A DNA stretch of 64,000 bases from Desulfobacter curvatus DSM 3379 (GCF_000373985.1 NZ_KB892900.1:1-64000); one strand, 5' to 3'; shown: positions 1 through 9,618, counted from the first letter of the stretch. Translations and numbers: made by a program. The notes: generated by a model not told the origin, from the sequence alone.

Positions 1-245
1 GTCGGTTTTTTGCACAACGAACTGTTGGACTTCCATGAAGAGGTACCACGTATATAAAACTTTTATAGTATAAACCGACCGCCGCTGATGATTTAAAAAG
101 TTGTCTTCTGTGCTTGAATTGTTATCCGAAAGAGATAGCTTTATTGATTTGATACCTTCAATTTGTAACGGTAATAAAAGTGTTGTGGAACAAAAAGCCA
201 TACAACCAATGGAACGCTATTCCCTTTTTTGAGGGGAGTGTTTCA
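1..245. other. Left edge, no recognisable gene
   Basis: Nothing convincing is encoded here. The first 57 bases are open in plus frame 1 and end with a TAA at 55-57 (18 codons), so they could be the tail of a gene entering from the left, but that is too short to identify. The rest leads into the two repeat copies at 246-397. Confidence 0.2.
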
Positions 246-346
246 TATAAACGGCCATGGGCCGTCCTTGGTCTATCTACACCTATGCTTCGGCCCACAA
301 CAAAGCTTGAAAGATCTGAGTAACTTACCCAGACTTTCTTATAAAA
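246..346 (+). repeat. Dispersed repeat, copy A
   Basis: This copy begins with a GGCC-CATG-GGCC palindrome, has GGCCCACAACAAAG in the middle and ends with a near-palindrome (TCTGAGTAA/TTACCCAGA) followed by CTTTCTTATAA. The same architecture recurs in inverted orientation at 29543-29640, where the last 45 bases are nearly identical, and more loosely at 35502-35595 and 18049-18108. Copy B follows directly. Confidence 0.7.
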
Positions 347-397
347 CAGCCATGGGCTGATCCGGTCTGTCAACAGCCAGGTTCAGCCCATAACGAA
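341..397 (+). repeat. Dispersed repeat, copy B (short)
   Basis: A second, shorter unit directly abuts copy A. It starts again with ATAAAACAGCCATGGGCTG and ends with the conserved block CAGCCCATAACGAAAA. It lacks the distal near-palindrome of copy A. Confidence 0.55.
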
Positions 398-418
398 AAT
401 AAGTCCAAATGACGTACA

Positions 419-1060
419 TCAGGTTTTACTGCAAATGATTAATTTACTTTTTCCTGATTGGGAATGGGACAAAGTGACATGTGTAAAAATTTTTTTGAAC
501 GGCATGATCCCCTGATGTACAAACTCTTGGGCATCTTTTAGTCCCATGGACAGCATCCGTATGTAAAATAAAAATTTAATAAGCCGTCTGCGCGGCACTT
601 CGTGCTCCATAATCAGGACCAAACCATCCGGTTTTACCACCCGCTTCATTTCTAAAAGTGCCGCAGTCCTCACTTCATTTTTCAACTCATATAAGGCATG
701 GGAGCAACAGACAACATCAAAGCTGTTGTCCGCAAATGATAACCTGGCTGCGTCGCCGTTGATGAACTGTGTCCGGCCGGAACGATCCTTTTCTTTTGCC
801 TTATGCAGCATTCCTATAGCAAAATCGTAGCCGATTGATTGGACTTCAGGATGTTTTTGGGCAAAAGCAAGCGCGACCGATCCGGTCCCGCAACATATAT
901 CCAATACCCTGGGATGATTTTTTTTCGCCAACCGGGCTGAATCCACAAGAAATTTGCGTGTCTCTTCACCATAATTATGGGAATGTATTTTTATAAACAG
1001 GTCATAAAAATGAGAGAAAATATTATAATATTTTTGCCTGCCCTTTCGTGTATTTGACAC
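419..1060 (-). CDS. Class I SAM-dependent methyltransferase
   Basis: The 213-residue protein has the Rossmann fold of class I methyltransferases. Motif I (VLDICCGTGS) lies near residues 51-60, an acidic GYDFA strand end follows, and FDVVCCSHALYEL forms the motif IV region. This is the UbiE/COQ5-like type that methylates small molecules; the substrate cannot be read from sequence. It starts with GTG at 1060, overlapping the TAG stop of the upstream CDF gene by one base (TAGTG). An AGGAG lies seven bases upstream, inside the CDF gene, so the two are translationally coupled. Methylation linked to metal or metalloid export is conceivable but is inference only. Confidence 0.85.
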   Translation of the reverse strand: MSNTRKGRQKYYNIFSHFYDLFIKIHSHNYGEETRKFLVDSARLAKKNHPRVLDICCGTGSVALAFAQKHPEVQSIGYDFAIGMLHKAKEKDRSGRTQFINGDAARLSFADNSFDVVCCSHALYELKNEVRTAALLEMKRVVKPDGLVLIMEHEVPRRRLIKFLFYIRMLSMGLKDAQEFVHQGIMPFKKIFTHVTLSHSQSGKSKLIICSKT

Positions 1061-2337
1061 TACCGGCTCCTTTCAGTCTGATTTAATGGCCTTCCATTTT
1101 CAATGGGGTGGGGTCCCTGTTTTTCCGCATCTATTATTTCCCGCACCGCGCCACTCAGGGTCTTGGCTGAAATCTGCAGTATTTTTATCCCTGCACCGGA
1201 CAGCACATATCCCGGGCCTTTGTGGGAAATATCCTCTTTGATTCCCACATGGGTAATTTTCTGATCAACCAGCCACTCTGCCACACGCAGCCCCTTTGCC
1301 GTGGAAACGGTGCAGTGCGGATTCCCCATGATTTTTTTTGCATCAATGGTATGGTTATCTCTGTGAAGGTAAAGTATCGCAAAATAAGGGGCTTCTCCGA
1401 AATGGGAGCTGATATGACCATTTTTCTCAGACAGGGGCAACGCTAGAATATCATGGATTCGAACTTTTGGTTCATAATGAATGGTTATTTTTTCGATATT
1501 GGGAATCTGAGTCATAATCCGGTTTTCAATGGCTTCACTGATTTTATGCGCCGCTTCAAGATTGCTGACATTTAAGGTGATGGCAGCCTGGATAAACCGA
1601 TACCGTCCGGCGTTGCGCCCGATCAGGGATTTGATTTCATCCACGGCAGGTTCTTGACGGATCAGACTGCGTATTTTGTTGAGGGTGGGAAAATCAATGG
1701 ATGCATCCAGAAGAACCCGCATACCATCCGACAAAAGTTCCCATCCGGCTTTTGCAATGAAAAGAAGAATCAATGCGGCGCCAATCCGGTCAATGGAGAT
1801 TCCCATAACGTCGGTCTGCAGGTCAAAATAGCTGAACAATACAGAGACAAGGACCACAATGGATGACAAAACATCCACCTGACGATGTCGGCCTTCGGCA
1901 ATCAGTACCGGAGATTGGGTCTTTTTTCCGACGTGGAGTGCATATTGTCCAAACCCGAATATTGACAGGCTGCTGCCGGCCAAAAGGACAATGGAAATCG
2001 GCGTAATCTGCGGCAGGTCGGCAGTTGAAGAAAAGATCTGTTTAACGATTTCATATCCGGCAATAAAGATAAAAAGGGAAATGACTACGGACGCAACATT
2101 TTCCAGTTTGTAGAGCCCAAGGGGGAAGGAGCGGGTTTTGCGGGTAGAGAGCCTGACGCCGCCATAAATGACCAACGACGCCACTGCATCTGTCCCGGAA
2201 TCGATGGCACTGGCAGTAATGGCTAAGCTGCCGGTAAAAATGGCAAGGGGGACCTTTATAAGCGTCAGAACCAGGTTCAGTAAAAAGGCCAGGCCTGCAA
2301 TTTTGAATATCTGATGCGTATCTGTGGTTTTGTCCAT
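1060..2337 (-). CDS. Cation diffusion facilitator fused to NifX/NifB-C-like domain
   Basis: The N-terminal 210 residues form a CDF-type inner-membrane exporter of divalent metals (Zn, Fe, Co or similar) with about six membrane segments. The metal-site pairs DxxxD (D46, D50) and HxxxD (around residues 150-154) are both present. A cytoplasmic CDF dimerisation domain follows to about residue 290. Residues 295-410 resemble the dinitrogenase iron-molybdenum cofactor-binding domain (NifX/NifB C-terminus), with the typical opening HISSHFGEAPYF. That domain binds Fe-S or metal clusters in other proteins, so it may sense or deliver metal here. The gene is the first of a two-gene unit with the methyltransferase. 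Confidence 0.88.
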   Translation of the reverse strand: MDKTTDTHQIFKIAGLAFLLNLVLTLIKVPLAIFTGSLAITASAIDSGTDAVASLVIYGGVRLSTRKTRSFPLGLYKLENVASVVISLFIFIAGYEIVKQIFSSTADLPQITPISIVLLAGSSLSIFGFGQYALHVGKKTQSPVLIAEGRHRQVDVLSSIVVLVSVLFSYFDLQTDVMGISIDRIGAALILLFIAKAGWELLSDGMRVLLDASIDFPTLNKIRSLIRQEPAVDEIKSLIGRNAGRYRFIQAAITLNVSNLEAAHKISEAIENRIMTQIPNIEKITIHYEPKVRIHDILALPLSEKNGHISSHFGEAPYFAILYLHRDNHTIDAKKIMGNPHCTVSTAKGLRVAEWLVDQKITHVGIKEDISHKGPGYVLSGAGIKILQISAKTLSGAVREIIDAEKQGPHPIENGRPLNQTERSR

Positions 2338-2609
2338 GATGGATTCTTAAACTCTCAATGTCCCGGGCGATTCAGTTAAATTATGATACCACTAATATTT
2401 CGCAAAAGCCAAAGGTAAAAATTAGGGATATTCATAATAGTAAGCCACGCTGTCCTGATGGATTCGTGGTTGGTGCTGTTGTTACTTTGGTCGATTTAAT
2501 TGGAAATGAACCGTATTTTTTATTCCCAGGATAGGGTGAAGATGATAAATTGCACCGCAATGATATCTCACAAGCAATTTTTTTATTTAACTGATATGAA
2601 GGCCGAATC

Positions 2610-3941
2610 ATGGAACGAATTCTGGTAATCATGGCATCCGGTGCTTTGGGCACCCTGTTTTTTTTCTGGTTTTCCCACAGCCTGAAGAAAAAGGCATCTG
2701 TCAGGCAGTTTGTTGACGCCCATTTGTGGCTGATGCATCCCAACGCCATCTGCTATTGGCGTACAGGTTTTGCTTTCCTGGGATTCTTCTTTTATTTTTA
2801 TTCTCCCTACCAATCTTTGGGCATTTTTATTTTTACATTCGCTGCGATTCTCGACGGGATTGACGGCGTTGTGGCCCGGGGGTGCAATTTGGTGTCCCGG
2901 TTGGGAGAGTGGCTGGATCCCATGTGCGACAAACTCACCTATCTGCCTCCCCTGGTCGGGTTTGCCTATACAGCTGACTCTGCCACCGGACTGACGATCC
3001 TTTCTCCTAAACTGATCTGGATCCTTGTGGCGATTGAACTGGTGGGGCAATTTTTTGCCCGCCGGATGCTGGCCTGGCTCAATGTGTCCGGGGCAGCCAA
3101 CAACTTTGGGAAAATCAAGGCTATAATTTGTTTTGCATTGGTGATTCTGTGCGCTCTGATAGATGCCATGCCCGGGATGTTGAACATTGGTAACGGGGTG
3201 CTTGGGGCCTGTATTCTTCTTTCTGCGGCATCCATGATTTTTAAGTTTGTTCCCAACCGGCTTTATGCCGATATTCTGTCTATGCTCAATTTCATGTGTG
3301 GTGTTACCAGCCTGATTTTAACCTATCATCACTGTTATGCCTGGGCCATTTGCGTGATCATCATGGGCCAGCTTTTTGACCTGTTTGACGGCCGCATGGC
3401 ACTCAAACACGGGGGCACCAAGTACGGTCCCTGGCTGGACGATATAGCTGATTTTGTCAGCTTCGGACTGGCCCCGGCCTATATGGTGATTGTCAGAGGC
3501 GGCACATTTGCCATGTTTTTTGCCGTGATTTATGTGGTAGGTGTGGCCTACCGTCTGGTGCGGTTTGTTACCAAGGACAAGGGGCGCACAGACCTGCCTG
3601 CCGGCATTTTCAACGGATTTCCAAGTCCTGCCGGTGCCCTGATTGTTTTAGGTGCATCCCTTATAACCGGGCCTGCGTTGCTCTGGTTTTTTACCGCTGT
3701 TTCCACAGCCTTGATGGTCAGCAATATCCGGTTTGCCCATTTGGGCCGGGTGATTCTTAAACAAATTCCCAAACCCATTTTTTTTCTGATTTCTGCCGGC
3801 ATCATAGTGGTTCTATCCTATATCCTGAAGACTAAAGATATCCATATGTTTGGGTATCTTATCCTGGCGTCAGTGATTTTTTACCTAACTGCGGGCAGAA
3901 TTTGGGTGCAAAAGATAAATATCCCGGGATCGCCCGAATGA
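2610..3941 (+). CDS. Tandem-fused CDP-alcohol phosphatidyltransferase
   Basis: The 443-residue membrane protein carries two copies of the CDP-alcohol phosphotransferase signature. The first, near residues 82-107, reads DGIDGVVAR then G, D and D at the right spacing. The second, near residues 255-285, reads DLFDGRMA then GPWLDD and AD. Such enzymes exchange CMP on CDP-diacylglycerol for an alcohol (glycerol phosphate, serine, inositol phosphate). The usual length is 180-250 residues per enzyme, so this is a fusion of two complete units. The second half looks like phosphatidylserine synthase; the first is nearer to PgsA-type enzymes. Which phospholipid is made cannot be decided from sequence. 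It stands alone on the plus strand. Confidence 0.82.
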   Translation: MERILVIMASGALGTLFFFWFSHSLKKKASVRQFVDAHLWLMHPNAICYWRTGFAFLGFFFYFYSPYQSLGIFIFTFAAILDGIDGVVARGCNLVSRLGEWLDPMCDKLTYLPPLVGFAYTADSATGLTILSPKLIWILVAIELVGQFFARRMLAWLNVSGAANNFGKIKAIICFALVILCALIDAMPGMLNIGNGVLGACILLSAASMIFKFVPNRLYADILSMLNFMCGVTSLILTYHHCYAWAICVIIMGQLFDLFDGRMALKHGGTKYGPWLDDIADFVSFGLAPAYMVIVRGGTFAMFFAVIYVVGVAYRLVRFVTKDKGRTDLPAGIFNGFPSPAGALIVLGASLITGPALLWFFTAVSTALMVSNIRFAHLGRVILKQIPKPIFFLISAGIIVVLSYILKTKDIHMFGYLILASVIFYLTAGRIWVQKINIPGSPE

Positions 3942-3969
3942 CCGGTTTTTTTTAAAGATGGATGGCATT

Positions 3970-5787
3970 TTATTTCTTTCGGCGGCTGTTCTTTTTTCCC
4001 TGCCTTGAAAATTTGCCCTGATTCCGGTTCTGCCGGGAAGGGGCTTGGGTCCGGTGCCCTGCTTTCCGGGTGACGATCTGTTTTTGTTTCTCCTTTGCCC
4101 GGGGATCTTTTTCCACAAACACAGGGACCATGGCAAAGGGGTCAATGCCGGTGTAATACATCAGGGTGGAAAAGGTGGATGGTGTGGGGGTAAAGATCTG
4201 GACCTGTTCCGGTGTGATGTGAAGTTCGTTCTGGGTAAATGCCTTCAGCTCATTCATCTCCTTTATGGAACATCCGGGGTGAGCGGCGATCAGGTAATAG
4301 GTCAGGTATTGTTTTTTCTTCAGTGCGTTGCAGATGCGGTCAAACCGGTGCTTGAACGCAACAAGGCTGTCCATGCCCGGTTTTCCCATCAGCGCCAGCA
4401 CACCGGGCGCACAATGTTCCGGTGCCAGCTTCATCTGGCCGGAGACATGGTCGGCTACTACCTGTTTTAAGTATGCCTGGCCCTTTTTTTTGTCCATGAG
4501 GATCAGGTCATGGCGAATGCCGGAGTTGAGAAATACCTTTTTAACACCCGCCAGGCAGCTGATTCCTTTGAGTAGATCCATCTGGGGGCCATGGTCCGGT
4601 GAGAGGGATGGGCATGGGGTTGGGAACAGACAGCGTCGGTGGGTACAGGCGCCTTTTTCAAGTTTTTTTTCACACTCAAACCCGTACATGTTGGCCGTGG
4701 GACCCCCCAGGTCAAATATATAGCCTTTAAAATCCTTGTCCCGGGTCATTTTTTTTGCTTCGGCAATAATGGAATCTTTGCTGCGCCATCTGACGGTCCG
4801 TCCCTGATGCACTGTGATAGCGCAGAAATTACACTCCCCGTAGCAGCCGTAATGGGTGGGAATGGAAAACCGGATGGTGTCCATCGCCCGGACATGACCC
4901 AAGGCCCGGTAATAGGGGTGAACATCCCGCTGATAATTTAAATCGTGAATTTCGTCCATCTCTTGGGTGGAACTGAAAGGTGCCGGCGGATTCAGGACAA
5001 GAAACCGGTCTGCATGGGCCTGGCTTAGGGGGCGGGCAAGCATGGGGTCCGTATTATCGTAAAAGGTTTTAAAACTTTGAATATAAAGGTCCTTATCCTT
5101 GACGACCGCTTCATAGGCGGGCAGTTCTATGCCCTTGGGCGTTTTGGCGATATAGCCCAGGCCCGGAATCAGTGTAACAGGGTTTTGTGTATCTGCGGGT
5201 ATGGTTGCCGACCGGTTGTCCGTTTCCAGCTTGTTAGCCAGGACCCGGGCAAGTTCCACGATACTGTGATGAGCCATGCCGAACAAAAGATAATCTGCCT
5301 TGGCATCAAACAGGATGGAACGTCTTATTTTATTGGACCAGAAATCATAGTGGGCAATGCGCCGAAGGCTTGCTTCAATGCCGCCTAACACAATGGGGAC
5401 GGTGGGTTTAAAAAAGCGCCGCACAAGGTTGGTGTAAACAATGACCGCCCGGTCAGGCCGCCGGGTGTTTTCTCCACCGGGTGTGTAGTCATCCTGTTTG
5501 CGTCGTTTTTTTGACGCCGTGTAATTGGCTACCATGGAATCCACGGCGCCGCCGGTGATACCCCAGAAGAGCCGGGGCTCGCCTAAACGGGAGATGTCCC
5601 GGCCACTGTCCGTGTCCGGCTGGGCAATGATGCCCACGGTAAATCCGTTTGATTCCAGGACCCGGCCGATGAGGCTGACCCCCATGAATGGGGAGTCAAT
5701 GTATGTATCCCCGGTGACAAGGATTACATCTAGCCGGTCAATGCCCCTGTCGTCCATTTCTTTTCGGGTGGTGGGTAAAAACATCAT
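3970..5787 (-). CDS. ygiQ: YgiQ family radical SAM protein
   Basis: The 605-residue protein begins with the family's typical block (FLPTTRKEM, VTGDTYIDSPFMG). It carries the radical SAM cluster motif CYGECNFC near residues 315-322, binding a 4Fe-4S cluster and S-adenosylmethionine. The C-terminus is a basic, disordered tail ending in RRKK. YgiQ proteins are widespread and their reaction is unknown. Its first ATG overlaps the stop of the MFS gene in an ATGA, so the two are co-transcribed; a second ATG follows directly and could be the true start. Confidence 0.92.
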   Translation of the reverse strand: MMFLPTTRKEMDDRGIDRLDVILVTGDTYIDSPFMGVSLIGRVLESNGFTVGIIAQPDTDSGRDISRLGEPRLFWGITGGAVDSMVANYTASKKRRKQDDYTPGGENTRRPDRAVIVYTNLVRRFFKPTVPIVLGGIEASLRRIAHYDFWSNKIRRSILFDAKADYLLFGMAHHSIVELARVLANKLETDNRSATIPADTQNPVTLIPGLGYIAKTPKGIELPAYEAVVKDKDLYIQSFKTFYDNTDPMLARPLSQAHADRFLVLNPPAPFSSTQEMDEIHDLNYQRDVHPYYRALGHVRAMDTIRFSIPTHYGCYGECNFCAITVHQGRTVRWRSKDSIIAEAKKMTRDKDFKGYIFDLGGPTANMYGFECEKKLEKGACTHRRCLFPTPCPSLSPDHGPQMDLLKGISCLAGVKKVFLNSGIRHDLILMDKKKGQAYLKQVVADHVSGQMKLAPEHCAPGVLALMGKPGMDSLVAFKHRFDRICNALKKKQYLTYYLIAAHPGCSIKEMNELKAFTQNELHITPEQVQIFTPTPSTFSTLMYYTGIDPFAMVPVFVEKDPRAKEKQKQIVTRKAGHRTQAPSRQNRNQGKFSRQGKKNSRRKK

Positions 5788-7202
5788 CTGCGTTTCAGGT
5801 TCCGGCCCGGTGTCTGCTCTAACCGGGCCATGGAGAAAATAATCCCCACCAGGCTGAGCAGGGCAAAAATCATAAAGGCCGTGTGCATGGCTTTTAAAAA
5901 TCCTGGGACCGTGGCAGTGCTGACTTCAGCATCACCCATGAATATACTTAATAAAAGGGTGGTGATGGTCATGGCCGTGAGCATGCCGACGCTGCGCATG
6001 GTGGCCACAAGGCTGGATGCAATGCCGTAATGTCTTGACCTCACAGACCCCATGACCGTGGTCATGTTGGGTGTGGAAAATGCGGCAAATCCCAAGCCCA
6101 TGATCACCAGCACCACCAACACCTGCCAGGTGCGGGTGTCCTGGCCGAGAAAGGCTGCAAGCCCAAGTCCTGCCGCGCAGATGGTCATGCCCACCGTGGA
6201 TAATTTGGATGGAGGGAACTTGTCTGAGAGTGTGCCGGATAACGGTGAAAGCACCGCCTGAATTATCGGTTGGGCAACGAGCACAAAGCCTGTCGCCTGG
6301 GCCGACATGCCTTTGACCACCTGCAGGTATAAGGAAAAGAAAAATGTAAGCCCGAATGAGGCGGCGTAGTTGATCCATGTGGCAATGTTGCTGAAGGCCA
6401 GAACCCGGTTGCTTAACAGCAGGCGAATATCCAGGATAGGAAAGGGATGCCTGTATTCAAAAATAAAAAAGCCGACTATGCCAACCATGCCTGCCGTCAT
6501 CAAATCCGATGCCCAGGCATCACTTTCAAGGTGGGACACCCCGACGATCAGACAGGCGAGTGCGGCCATATAAATGAGGCTGCCCATCCAGTCAAAGGAT
6601 TCTCCTGCAGCGCCCTTCCACTCCCCTTTAAGCTGGGTCAGGGTCAAAATCAGGGCTGTCATGGCAAGGGGAACAGACGCAAAAAAAATCCATTGCCAGC
6701 CCAGCCAGGCGATCATGAGTCCGGCCAGAGAGGGACCTGCAGAAAGTCCCAGGTAGACACAGGCTACAATGATGCCCATGGCTTTACCTCGTTTTTCCTG
6801 GGGCACCACAGAAGAGAGAATGGCCACGGAAGTGGAGACCGTACACGACACGCCGATCCCCTGCAAAAACCGGACGGCAATGAAAATATCAATGGACGGG
6901 GAAAAGGGTAGCAGGATCGTGGCAAGTGCAAATAAGGCCACACCTGACACAAATATTTTTTTTCTTCCAGTGATGTCTGCCAATCGGCCGACGGGAAGAA
7001 GAAACAGGGTGATGGCCAGCATATAGACCATTTCCACCAGGGCCAGAGAAACTGCACTCGCACCATAAAACCGGCCAATGGTGGGCAGCGCCACGCCGAC
7101 CGCAGACATCATGAATGGTGCCAGAAACTGGACTGCAGAGACAATAAATATGGTGTGGCCGGTGGAAGTTCTGGGCTGGGGCTTGTTATTTCGGCTTTTC
7201 AT
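5784..7202 (-). CDS. MFS multidrug-type exporter (DHA2-like)
   Basis: A 472-residue inner-membrane transporter of the major facilitator superfamily. The loop 2-3 motif GRLADITGRKK is present near residues 70-80. The length and the number of hydrophobic segments suggest the 14-helix DHA2 drug:proton antiporter group. The start chosen is ATG 7202, which follows a strong ribosome site (AGGAGGGGGAGAC); an upstream TTG has none. It forms an operon with ygiQ downstream. The substrate is unknown. Confidence 0.88.
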   Translation of the reverse strand: MKSRNNKPQPRTSTGHTIFIVSAVQFLAPFMMSAVGVALPTIGRFYGASAVSLALVEMVYMLAITLFLLPVGRLADITGRKKIFVSGVALFALATILLPFSPSIDIFIAVRFLQGIGVSCTVSTSVAILSSVVPQEKRGKAMGIIVACVYLGLSAGPSLAGLMIAWLGWQWIFFASVPLAMTALILTLTQLKGEWKGAAGESFDWMGSLIYMAALACLIVGVSHLESDAWASDLMTAGMVGIVGFFIFEYRHPFPILDIRLLLSNRVLAFSNIATWINYAASFGLTFFFSLYLQVVKGMSAQATGFVLVAQPIIQAVLSPLSGTLSDKFPPSKLSTVGMTICAAGLGLAAFLGQDTRTWQVLVVLVIMGLGFAAFSTPNMTTVMGSVRSRHYGIASSLVATMRSVGMLTAMTITTLLLSIFMGDAEVSTATVPGFLKAMHTAFMIFALLSLVGIIFSMARLEQTPGRNLKRR

Positions 7203-7299
7203 GTCTCCCCCTCCTGGCACTGTCAATCATCATTATTGATTTATCAAGTATTGATCCGTCAATATAAGAAACGGGTCCAGGAAGTCAAGGAGATATGAA

Positions 7300-8055
7300 T
7301 TACAAAGAACCTTCCGATTGCTCCTCTTTTTTGACCAGGGATATTTCCACACGCCGGTTGGCTTCCCTGCCCAGGAAATGCGTGTTGTCCCCAATGGGCA
7401 GGTACTGGCCGAATCCTTCGATATTGATTCGTTCTGGGGCCACTCGGCAGTCAATCAAGAATCCGGCAACGCTCATGGCCCTTGCCGCGGACAACTCCCA
7501 GTTGGAGGGGAACCGGGCCGTATGAATGGGCGTATTGTCCGTATGGCCGGCAACAATGATTCTATATTCGGGTTCTGTTATGAAAAATGAGGCCAAATCC
7601 TTTAATGCAGGCTTGATGTAGTCCAGTAATCTGGCTTGGCCGGAAGGGAAGCTGATGTTTTCGCCCAGGGTCAGAACAAGTCTGTTTTTTGCAACTTTAA
7701 CGGAATAATTTGAAATATTGGATTTTTCCATGACCTGGTGCAGCCGGTCTTCAATGTTGAGGAGATCCAACTCGGATTCTTGAACTTTTTTCACTGGTTT
7801 GGCCGGTGTTTTAACTGTCGCAACGGGCTGGTGCAGCTCAGTGGGAATATGCTCAATTTTCAACTTCTGTGGCATATGTGCCTGGTTGCTGTAGAGCATG
7901 ATAAAAAAAGCCAGGATCAGGGTCATGATATCCAGCATCGCCCACAGACTGGAATCTTCGGGTTCACACCCCTCCAGAAGGCTTTGGCGTTTCAGGCGAA
8001 GCCGCTTTAATTCCGAGATTTCAAGCTCAGATATGAGGTTTTCCTGGGTTCTCAT
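7300..8055 (-). CDS. MotB/OmpA-like stator or peptidoglycan-binding protein
   Basis: About 251 residues. One membrane helix near residues 45-62 contains the acidic pattern LDIMTLILAFF, in which the Asp corresponds to the proton-carrying Asp of MotB. A C-terminal OmpA-like peptidoglycan-binding domain follows (IIVAGHTDNTPI, then NRRVEI). The pair with the MotA-like gene upstream would form a proton- or sodium-driven complex across the inner membrane. The MotA stop overlaps an upstream GTG in GTGA; ATG 8055 has AGGGTG seven bases upstream and is preferred. No flagellar genes are nearby, so this could drive another envelope process. Confidence 0.85.
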   Translation of the reverse strand: MRTQENLISELEISELKRLRLKRQSLLEGCEPEDSSLWAMLDIMTLILAFFIMLYSNQAHMPQKLKIEHIPTELHQPVATVKTPAKPVKKVQESELDLLNIEDRLHQVMEKSNISNYSVKVAKNRLVLTLGENISFPSGQARLLDYIKPALKDLASFFITEPEYRIIVAGHTDNTPIHTARFPSNWELSAARAMSVAGFLIDCRVAPERINIEGFGQYLPIGDNTHFLGREANRRVEISLVKKEEQSEGSL

Positions 8056-8060
8056 GGATA

Positions 8061-8900
8061 TCACCCTGCCATGGGTTCCTGTTTTTCGGGGGCGGGTTGA
8101 AGCCGGGGCAGTCTCATGGGTCGTGCCTGGGATTTTTGGCTCACGGTCCAGTCATCCTGTAAATAATCGCCAATGCAATATCTTAAGCGATACCCAATGG
8201 CCTTGGCATTTGTTTTGTCCGCAATATCCAGAATACCTTCAATGATCAATGCCAATTCCATGGCGTCGTGTTTCGTTTTTTGCGCCAGCTTTTTTGAAAT
8301 GGGAAGAAAAATAACATTGGCATACAGCAGACCGTAAAAAGTGGTTAACAGAGCTGTGGCCACGCCTTTTCCGATCAATTCTGCAGATCCCATATTGCTC
8401 AACACATTGATCAGGCCGATGATGGTGCCCACAAAACCAAATACCGGCATCAGCTTGATAAAAGTATTGATCAGGTCTGCCTGGGAACGCCTGGCCTGGA
8501 GGAAATTATCGTATCTGCGCTCAAGGGTCTTAAAAATCGTATATCTGTCAAACCCGTCCGCAACCATTTCAATGCCCATTTTCAAAAATGGATTGTCAAT
8601 ATTTTTGGATTTTTCATCCAGTACAAGTTTTCCGTCCCGCCGCCGGATTGCGGCCAGCACTTCAATCTGTTTTATGAGCGCGTTCAGATCGGTCTTCTCC
8701 CCGGAGAAGGCTTTGCGGATATTGACGAAAAGATCTGAAAACAAACGAAAAGGGTACGATACCAAGGAGCAGACAAATGCCCCGGTAAGGATAATCAAGT
8801 TGCTTTTGATGTTCAATACAATGGATGATAGTTCGGATACGGTTCCTGACAGCAGTATAAACACGATAATACCTGCGGCCGGAAGTATTTTCTGGAGCAT
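8061..8900 (-). CDS. MotA/TolQ/ExbB family proton channel protein
   Basis: The 279-residue inner-membrane protein has N-terminal helices (residues 5-45), a cytoplasmic region rich in charged residues, and the two conserved MotA/ExbB helices near residues 150-210 (MPVFGFVGTIIGLINVL, then GVATALLTTFYGLLYANVIFLP). This is the channel half of a MotAB-like stator. The start is ATG 8900 behind GGGAGA. It sits directly upstream of the MotB-like gene with overlapping ends, so both are made together. The Pro/Gln-rich tail is unusual. Confidence 0.85.
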   Translation of the reverse strand: MLQKILPAAGIIVFILLSGTVSELSSIVLNIKSNLIILTGAFVCSLVSYPFRLFSDLFVNIRKAFSGEKTDLNALIKQIEVLAAIRRRDGKLVLDEKSKNIDNPFLKMGIEMVADGFDRYTIFKTLERRYDNFLQARRSQADLINTFIKLMPVFGFVGTIIGLINVLSNMGSAELIGKGVATALLTTFYGLLYANVIFLPISKKLAQKTKHDAMELALIIEGILDIADKTNAKAIGYRLRYCIGDYLQDDWTVSQKSQARPMRLPRLQPAPEKQEPMAG

Positions 8901-9169
8901 GGGTTTCTCCCTTTTAAGTGGTAAGAAAACAGACTACACGGTTATATTAAAGCATAAACCGTACCTTTGAAAATTCTGCTTTATTTAAAGGGTGTTAGCT
9001 TCTTTTGTGCAGAGGGACAGGGAAGAATTTTCCCGTCTATGCAGGCACGCTTTCAGGCCAACCCGGAAAGAATAGGGCTAATAAGGTGACAACCTTGTCG
9101 GTTTATGGCAAACTGTGCCCGTGTAAAATAAGGATATCCGGTGCTGACCGGAATTTAAGCAGAAAGGAT

Positions 9170-9613
9170 ATGACCGTGAGCAATCTTGACGCATTTCTGG
9201 ACAAGCTCCAGGAGGAAATATTTGATGAGGCAAAACAGGCCCTGGGTGAAAGGGGCTTTAACCGCTGGAGAAACCCCAAGCACAACGGCCGGATGGAAAA
9301 CCCCGATGGATGGGCCCGGGTAACCGGAGAGTGCGGGGACACCATGGAAATATATCTTAAATTTAAAGACAACCAGGTGGCTGATGCGTCCTATTTTACG
9401 GACGGGTGCGCTTCTTCCATGGTCAGCGGTTCCTTTGCCGCGGAGTTGACCCTGGGCAAAACCCCGGAGGAGTTGACCGATATCACGGCAGACGACGTTC
9501 TTGCCGCCATTGGCCGGCTTCCGGAAGACGATCTTCACTGCACCACCCTGGCCGCCCGCACCATCCAGGCCGCTTTGGACAACTACATGGGCACCATGGT
9601 GAAAAACGGTTAA
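9170..9613 (+). CDS. NifU/IscU-like iron-sulfur cluster scaffold
   Basis: The 147-residue protein starts at ATG 9170, which follows AGAAAGGA; the open frame extends further upstream without a better start. It has the three cysteines of IscU/NifU-N scaffolds in order: GECGDTMEI, TDGCASSMVSGS and DLHCTTLAA. Such proteins assemble 2Fe-2S or 4Fe-4S clusters before transfer to target enzymes. No cysteine desulfurase lies beside it. The N-terminus is longer than in IscU and contains a basic Trp-containing stretch (RWRNPKHNG), a variant common in anaerobes. Confidence 0.87.
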   Translation: MTVSNLDAFLDKLQEEIFDEAKQALGERGFNRWRNPKHNGRMENPDGWARVTGECGDTMEIYLKFKDNQVADASYFTDGCASSMVSGSFAAELTLGKTPEELTDITADDVLAAIGRLPEDDLHCTTLAARTIQAALDNYMGTMVKNG

Positions 9614-9618
9614 TTTTT

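Noticed and set aside
158..373. A 71-codon minus-strand frame at the left edge
   Set aside because: It consists mostly of the dispersed repeat, and similar frames arise in the other copies. No ribosome site.
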